From positions 1-8,677 of the forward strand of contig JBEKLA010000181.1 of assembly GCA_050010455.1 (NCBI GenBank): DNA of 8,677 bases, read 5' to 3'. This DNA is from DATJOQ01 sp050010455. GTDB taxonomy: Bacteria; Desulfobacterota; Binatia; Binatales; Binataceae. Below are positions 6,223 to 8,677 of the stretch, in pieces. Both the position numbers and the translations under genes were made by a program. Positions within the stretch are counted from its first letter, which is position 1. Each line of letters starts with the position of its first letter. The notes below the pieces were generated by a model. It saw only the letters and a program-made list of their open reading frames with translations. It was not told the origin of the DNA and ran no database searches.

Positions 6223-6248
6223 CCTCCTTCCAAGAACGCGGCATTGTA
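6223..6248 (-). promoter_or_regulatory. -10 box and Shine-Dalgarno of the small membrane protein gene
   Basis: On the minus strand TACAAT (6248 down to 6243) is followed by a short leader and AAGGAGG (6229 down to 6223), then ATG at 6214 after eight bases. The expected transcript would begin near 6236, giving a leader of about 20 bases. No convincing -35 hexamer is seen at the usual spacing. Confidence 0.55.
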
Positions 6249-6380
6249 GCGTGGAGCTCGGCGAAGCGCCAGCCCGGCGAGGTGGAAATCTGATGCGAAG
6301 GCGAAGGAATTTTCACGGGCGCTCGCGGGTGTCGCGGCGCGCTGCGATTGCTTCGTCGCGCACGGCGATGGGGGGCGTGG

Positions 6381-6389
6381 TGGTATAAT
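6381..6389 (+). promoter_or_regulatory. Perfect extended -10 box of uvrC
   Basis: TGGTATAAT is an exact match to the extended -10 consensus (TGnTATAAT). The uvrC ATG is at 6397, seven bases after the box, so the predicted transcription start falls at or within a base or two of the A of ATG. There is no recognisable -35 hexamer 16-18 bases upstream and no Shine-Dalgarno sequence, which fits an extended -10 promoter driving a leaderless mRNA. Confidence 0.6.
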
Positions 6390-6396
6390 CGTCGCG

Positions 6397-8373
6397 ATGG
6401 CGGGAGAAGAAAGGATCGGCGGGTCATCGCCGCCGGACGCCGCCGCCGCGGCGGCGGCGTCCGCCATCCCCCGGTACGCACCGCCCTCGGATGATCAGAT
6501 CACGCGCAAGCTTGAACTGACGCCGCTTGGGCCGGGCGTGTACATCCTGCGCGATCGCGCGGGCAAGGTGCTCTACGTCGGCAAGGCGAAGTCGCTGCGG
6601 CCGCGCGTGCGCGCCTACTTCCGCGACGGCGGCGACGGCCGCTTCCAGGTGCGCTTCCTGATGAGGCGGGTGCGGGATTTCGACACTCTGGTCACGACGA
6701 GCGAGAAGGAAGCGCTGATCCTCGAGAACAACCTGATCAAGCAATACCGTCCGCGCTACAATATCCGCCTCAAAGACGACAAGTCGTACCTGAGTGCGAA
6801 GGTCACCAACCATCCGTGGCCGCGGATTACCGTGACGCGCAAGATCGTGAAGGACGGCGGGCGCTATTACGGGCCGTTCGGATCGGCCGACGGATTGCGC
6901 GAGACGATCGACGTTATTCGCAAGATATTTCCGTTGCGCACCTGCTCGGACGCCGTGTTTCGGAATCGCAGCCGGCCGTGCCTGGAGTATCAGATCAAGC
7001 GATGTATGGGGCCGTGCTGTCTGGCGGTCGATCGCGCCGACTACGAGGGCCATCTGCGCGCCGCGACTATGCTGCTCGAAGGCAGGGATCTCGATCTGCT
7101 CAACGAGATGCGCGAGCGGATGAAGCTTCACGCCGAGCGGCTCGAATTCGAGCACGCGGCGCGGATGCGGGACCAGGTGCGGGCGATCGAGAAGACGGTC
7201 GAGCGCCAGACCGTGCTCCATCATTGGGGAATCGACCAGGACGTGTTCGGCCTCTACCGCGAAGGGAACTTTATCGAGGCGATCGTGCTGATGGTGCGCG
7301 GCGGCAAGCTGACCACGACTCAGAGCTGGAGCTTCGCGGATCTCGAGTTCGCCGACGAGGACGTGCTCGCCGACCTGCTGACGCAATTCTACGCGGGCGG
7401 CCGTTATATCCCCGACGAAGTGATCGTGCCGGTCGCGCTCGAAGACGCCGAGGTGCGCGCCGAGCTGCTCTCGGAGCGGCGGGGAAAGAAGGTCGAGTTC
7501 ATCGTTCCGCAACGGGGCGAGAAGCTGCGGCTGTTGGAGATGGCGATCGAGAACGCGCGCCAGAGTTTCGCGGCACGGCGCGACAGCGAGAACACGCGCG
7601 AGCGGATGCTCGAGGAGCTGCGCACGAAGCTCCATCTGCGCAACACCCCCAAGCGGATCGAATGCTACGACGTATCGAACCTGCAGGGCTCGATGATTGT
7701 GGCGTCGCAGGTGACGTTCGACGAGGGCGAGCCGTGCAAGAACCTTTACCGCCGCTATCGGATGCGCACGGTCGAGGGCCAGGACGACTTCGCCAGCATG
7801 TTCGAGGTGCTGAGCCGCCGGCTCGCTCGCGCGGTGCGCGAGAACCAGTATCCCGACCTGATGGTGATCGACGGCGGCAAGGGGCAGCTCAATGTCGCGC
7901 TTGAAGCGTTGCGCGCGTTCAAGCTCGACGATCAGATCGACGCGATCGGCCTGGCCAAGCAGCATGTGCTGAACGATCCGCGCGAGCAGGCGGTAATCAA
8001 ATCAGAGGAGCGGGTGTTTCTCGCGAATCGCAAAGACGCGGTGATTCTCAAGCGCAACTCAAACGCGCTCTTTCTGCTGATCCGGATTCGCGACGAGGCC
8101 CATCGCTTCGCGATCACGTACAATCGCGAGCTGCGGCGGCGGGCGCGGATGCGCTCGGCGCTCGACGATATCGAGGGCGTGGGGCCGGTGCGCCGGCGCG
8201 CGCTGCTGCGCCATTTCGGCAGCCTCAAGCGGATTCGCGAAGCGAGCCTCGAGGAGCTGTCGGCGGTGAAGGGGGTCAATCGCGACCTGGCCGCGGTGAT
8301 CAGGCGTGAGCTGGACGCGATGGCGTCGATGCTGGATAGCGAAGAGACGGCGGTATCGCCGGCCGGAGAATAA
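6397..8373 (+). CDS. uvrC: UvrABC excinuclease subunit C
   Basis: UvrC makes both incisions around a UvrB-marked DNA lesion in nucleotide excision repair. This 658-residue protein is complete. The GIY-YIG nuclease domain has GVY (47-49), YVG (60-62), R70, E110 and N122. Four cysteines of the known family motif are C183, C195, C203 and C207 (RTCSDAVFRNRSRPC, then QIKRCMGPC), with an extra C208. The UVR motif that contacts UvrB is at about 229-264. The RNase H-like endonuclease has its likely catalytic triad D425 (YDVSN), D492 (VIDGGKGQ) and H569 (DEAHRF). A helix-hairpin-helix tail follows from 592 (IEGVGPVRRRALLRHFGS). It is longer than the usual 600-620 residues, mainly through an N-terminal extension of about 35 residues with seven alanines in a row (15-21). 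No other ATG, GTG or TTG lies between 6397 and the conserved domain, so the extension appears to be translated. Confidence 0.97.
   Translation: MAGEERIGGSSPPDAAAAAAASAIPRYAPPSDDQITRKLELTPLGPGVYILRDRAGKVLYVGKAKSLRPRVRAYFRDGGDGRFQVRFLMRRVRDFDTLVTTSEKEALILENNLIKQYRPRYNIRLKDDKSYLSAKVTNHPWPRITVTRKIVKDGGRYYGPFGSADGLRETIDVIRKIFPLRTCSDAVFRNRSRPCLEYQIKRCMGPCCLAVDRADYEGHLRAATMLLEGRDLDLLNEMRERMKLHAERLEFEHAARMRDQVRAIEKTVERQTVLHHWGIDQDVFGLYREGNFIEAIVLMVRGGKLTTTQSWSFADLEFADEDVLADLLTQFYAGGRYIPDEVIVPVALEDAEVRAELLSERRGKKVEFIVPQRGEKLRLLEMAIENARQSFAARRDSENTRERMLEELRTKLHLRNTPKRIECYDVSNLQGSMIVASQVTFDEGEPCKNLYRRYRMRTVEGQDDFASMFEVLSRRLARAVRENQYPDLMVIDGGKGQLNVALEALRAFKLDDQIDAIGLAKQHVLNDPREQAVIKSEERVFLANRKDAVILKRNSNALFLLIRIRDEAHRFAITYNRELRRRARMRSALDDIEGVGPVRRRALLRHFGSLKRIREASLEELSAVKGVNRDLAAVIRRELDAMASMLDSEETAVSPAGE
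6434..6463. repeat. 30-base perfect palindrome inside the uvrC 5' coding region
   Basis: The arms CGGACGCCGCCGCCG (6434-6448) and CGGCGGCGGCGTCCG (6449-6463) are exact reverse complements with no spacer. It lies in uvrC codons 13-23, 38 bases after the start, and its GCC/GCG repeats encode the poly-alanine run. In the mRNA it could fold into a very stable GC hairpin close to the ribosome entry point. Confidence 0.8.
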
Positions 8374-8410
8374 CCAGGTCGGTTTGCGTTGAAATGTGCC
8401 CTCACCCCGA

Positions 8411-8438
8411 CCCTCTCCCGCGGTGATGCGAGAGAGGG
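8411..8438. repeat. REP-like palindrome, CCCTCTCCC family, copy 2
   Basis: CCCTCTC (8411-8417) pairs with GAGAGGG (8432-8438), with an inner CGC/GCG pair (8419-8421 with 8428-8430) and a six-base loop. It is preceded by CCCTCACCC (8399-8407), the same flank seen beside copy 1 between recO and the regulator gene. It lies 38 bases after the uvrC stop and may also help terminate uvrC transcription. Confidence 0.6.
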
Positions 8439-8447
8439 AGAAGATTC

Positions 8448-8475
8448 GGGATTCCTCGCGGCGCTCGGAATGACA
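8448..8475. repeat. Half-copy of the GAATGACA-type palindromic repeat
   Basis: This unit runs from GGGATTCCTCG to GGAATGACA and resembles the right arm of the larger inverted repeat next to it (GGGATGACA end). It has no paired left arm of its own, so it looks like a truncated or solo copy of the same element. Confidence 0.5.
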
Positions 8476-8490
8476 GAAGAAGGTTCTATG

Positions 8491-8610
8491 GTCATTTCGA
8501 GCGCAGCGAGAAATCTACGCGAAGCGATTTTATCCCTGTCTGCCAAGGGTTTCCACAGATAATCGCTCCGCGTAGATCCCTCGACTCCGCTCCGCTTCGC
8601 TCGGGATGAC
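8491..8610. repeat. 120-base imperfect inverted repeat, MITE- or REP-like
   Basis: The left arm (8491-8533) opens with GTCATTTCGAGCG and the right arm (8559-8610) ends with the matching CGCTCGGGATGAC on the opposite strand. A 17-base core, 8513-8529 against 8561-8577, matches at 16 positions. The right arm has roughly nine extra bases in its middle. The central loop is about 25 bases. Elements with ends reading TGTCATTCCGAGCG are widespread dispersed repeats in bacterial genomes, usually non-coding and found beside genes. Confidence 0.65.
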
Positions 8611-8677
8611 AGCCAAGAGCGCCCTGCTGGGTGAACAGTGCTTGCCGGAAGCGGATTTTTTCACCAACTCTCGGAAT

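Larger units (their letters stand above)
8374..8677. other. Intergenic tail after uvrC, mostly palindromic repeats
   Basis: These 304 bases hold no plausible gene on either strand. From 8398 to 8610 the sequence consists of two kinds of dispersed repeat, listed separately. The last 67 bases contain a six-T run (8656-8661) but no stable hairpin directly before it, and nothing else I can identify. Confidence 0.6.

Noticed and set aside
6038..6388. Plus-strand open frame of 116 codons between the small membrane protein region and uvrC
   Set aside because: It overlaps hairpins and the better supported minus-strand 44-residue gene, lacks a ribosome binding site and has an Arg-rich out-of-frame composition.
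6424..7965. Long open frame (513 codons) on the minus strand opposite uvrC
   Set aside because: It is fully antisense to the strongest gene call in the window, with no domain, signal or ribosome binding site.
8550..8557. TTTCCACA resembling a DnaA box
   Set aside because: It is a single mismatched site in the loop and arm of a dispersed inverted repeat, with no cluster of boxes, no AT-rich unwinding region and no dnaA or dnaN nearby.
8630..8665. GGTGAA...TTCACC inverted repeat with a T run near the right edge
   Set aside because: The arms are only six bases, 24 bases apart, and the T run lies inside the putative loop, so it does not form a terminator.

Overview
The window is high-GC DNA with seven confident protein genes plus one very small one, and most gaps are filled by hairpins and dispersed repeats. 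A predicted outer-membrane barrel protein ending in Leu-Pro-Phe, secreted proteins with Sec signal peptides, a RavA-type MoxR ATPase and intergenic palindromes ending in GGGATGACA or GGAATGACA point to a Gram-negative bacterium. I think a soil or metagenome-derived lineage of the former Deltaproteobacteria (for example Binatota or Desulfobacterota) is plausible. That is a guess from overall character; nothing here is a phylogenetic marker I can place without a search.

Layout from left to right. (1) The 3' part of a secreted-type NHL/Vgb-like beta-propeller gene (to 1000), followed by a strong hairpin (1016-1059). (2) A two-gene plus-strand unit, a MoxR/RavA-like AAA+ ATPase (1146-2279) and recO (2286-3044), separated by 6 bases. 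(3) A convergent gap (3045-3219) with two perfect hairpins, one belonging to a repeat family seen again after uvrC. (4) A minus-strand XRE-type regulator with a periplasmic-binding-protein-like sensor domain (3220-4344), divergent from an outer-membrane barrel protein (4377-5249) with only 32 bases between start codons. (5) A secreted, mostly helical protein of unknown function (5385-5921) with its own promoter-like sequence. (6) A 475-base gap (5922-6396) with three hairpins and a 44-residue single-helix membrane protein on the minus strand (6080-6214), which has a textbook ribosome binding site. (7) uvrC (6397-8373), whose only usable start codon lies seven bases after a perfect extended -10 box and whose first codons contain a 30-base perfect palindrome. 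(8) A 3' tail (8374-8677) made largely of palindromic repeat elements.

Two genes are DNA-repair functions: recO in recombinational gap repair and uvrC in nucleotide excision repair. They are not in one operon. The regulator and barrel pair may form a local sensing and uptake module; this is inferred from divergent orientation only. I see no CRISPR array, transposase, integrase, tRNA or rRNA. I do not see a clear new multi-gene system. The most unusual points are the 5' end of uvrC, the unannotatable-by-length 44-residue membrane protein, and the hairpin and repeat clusters.
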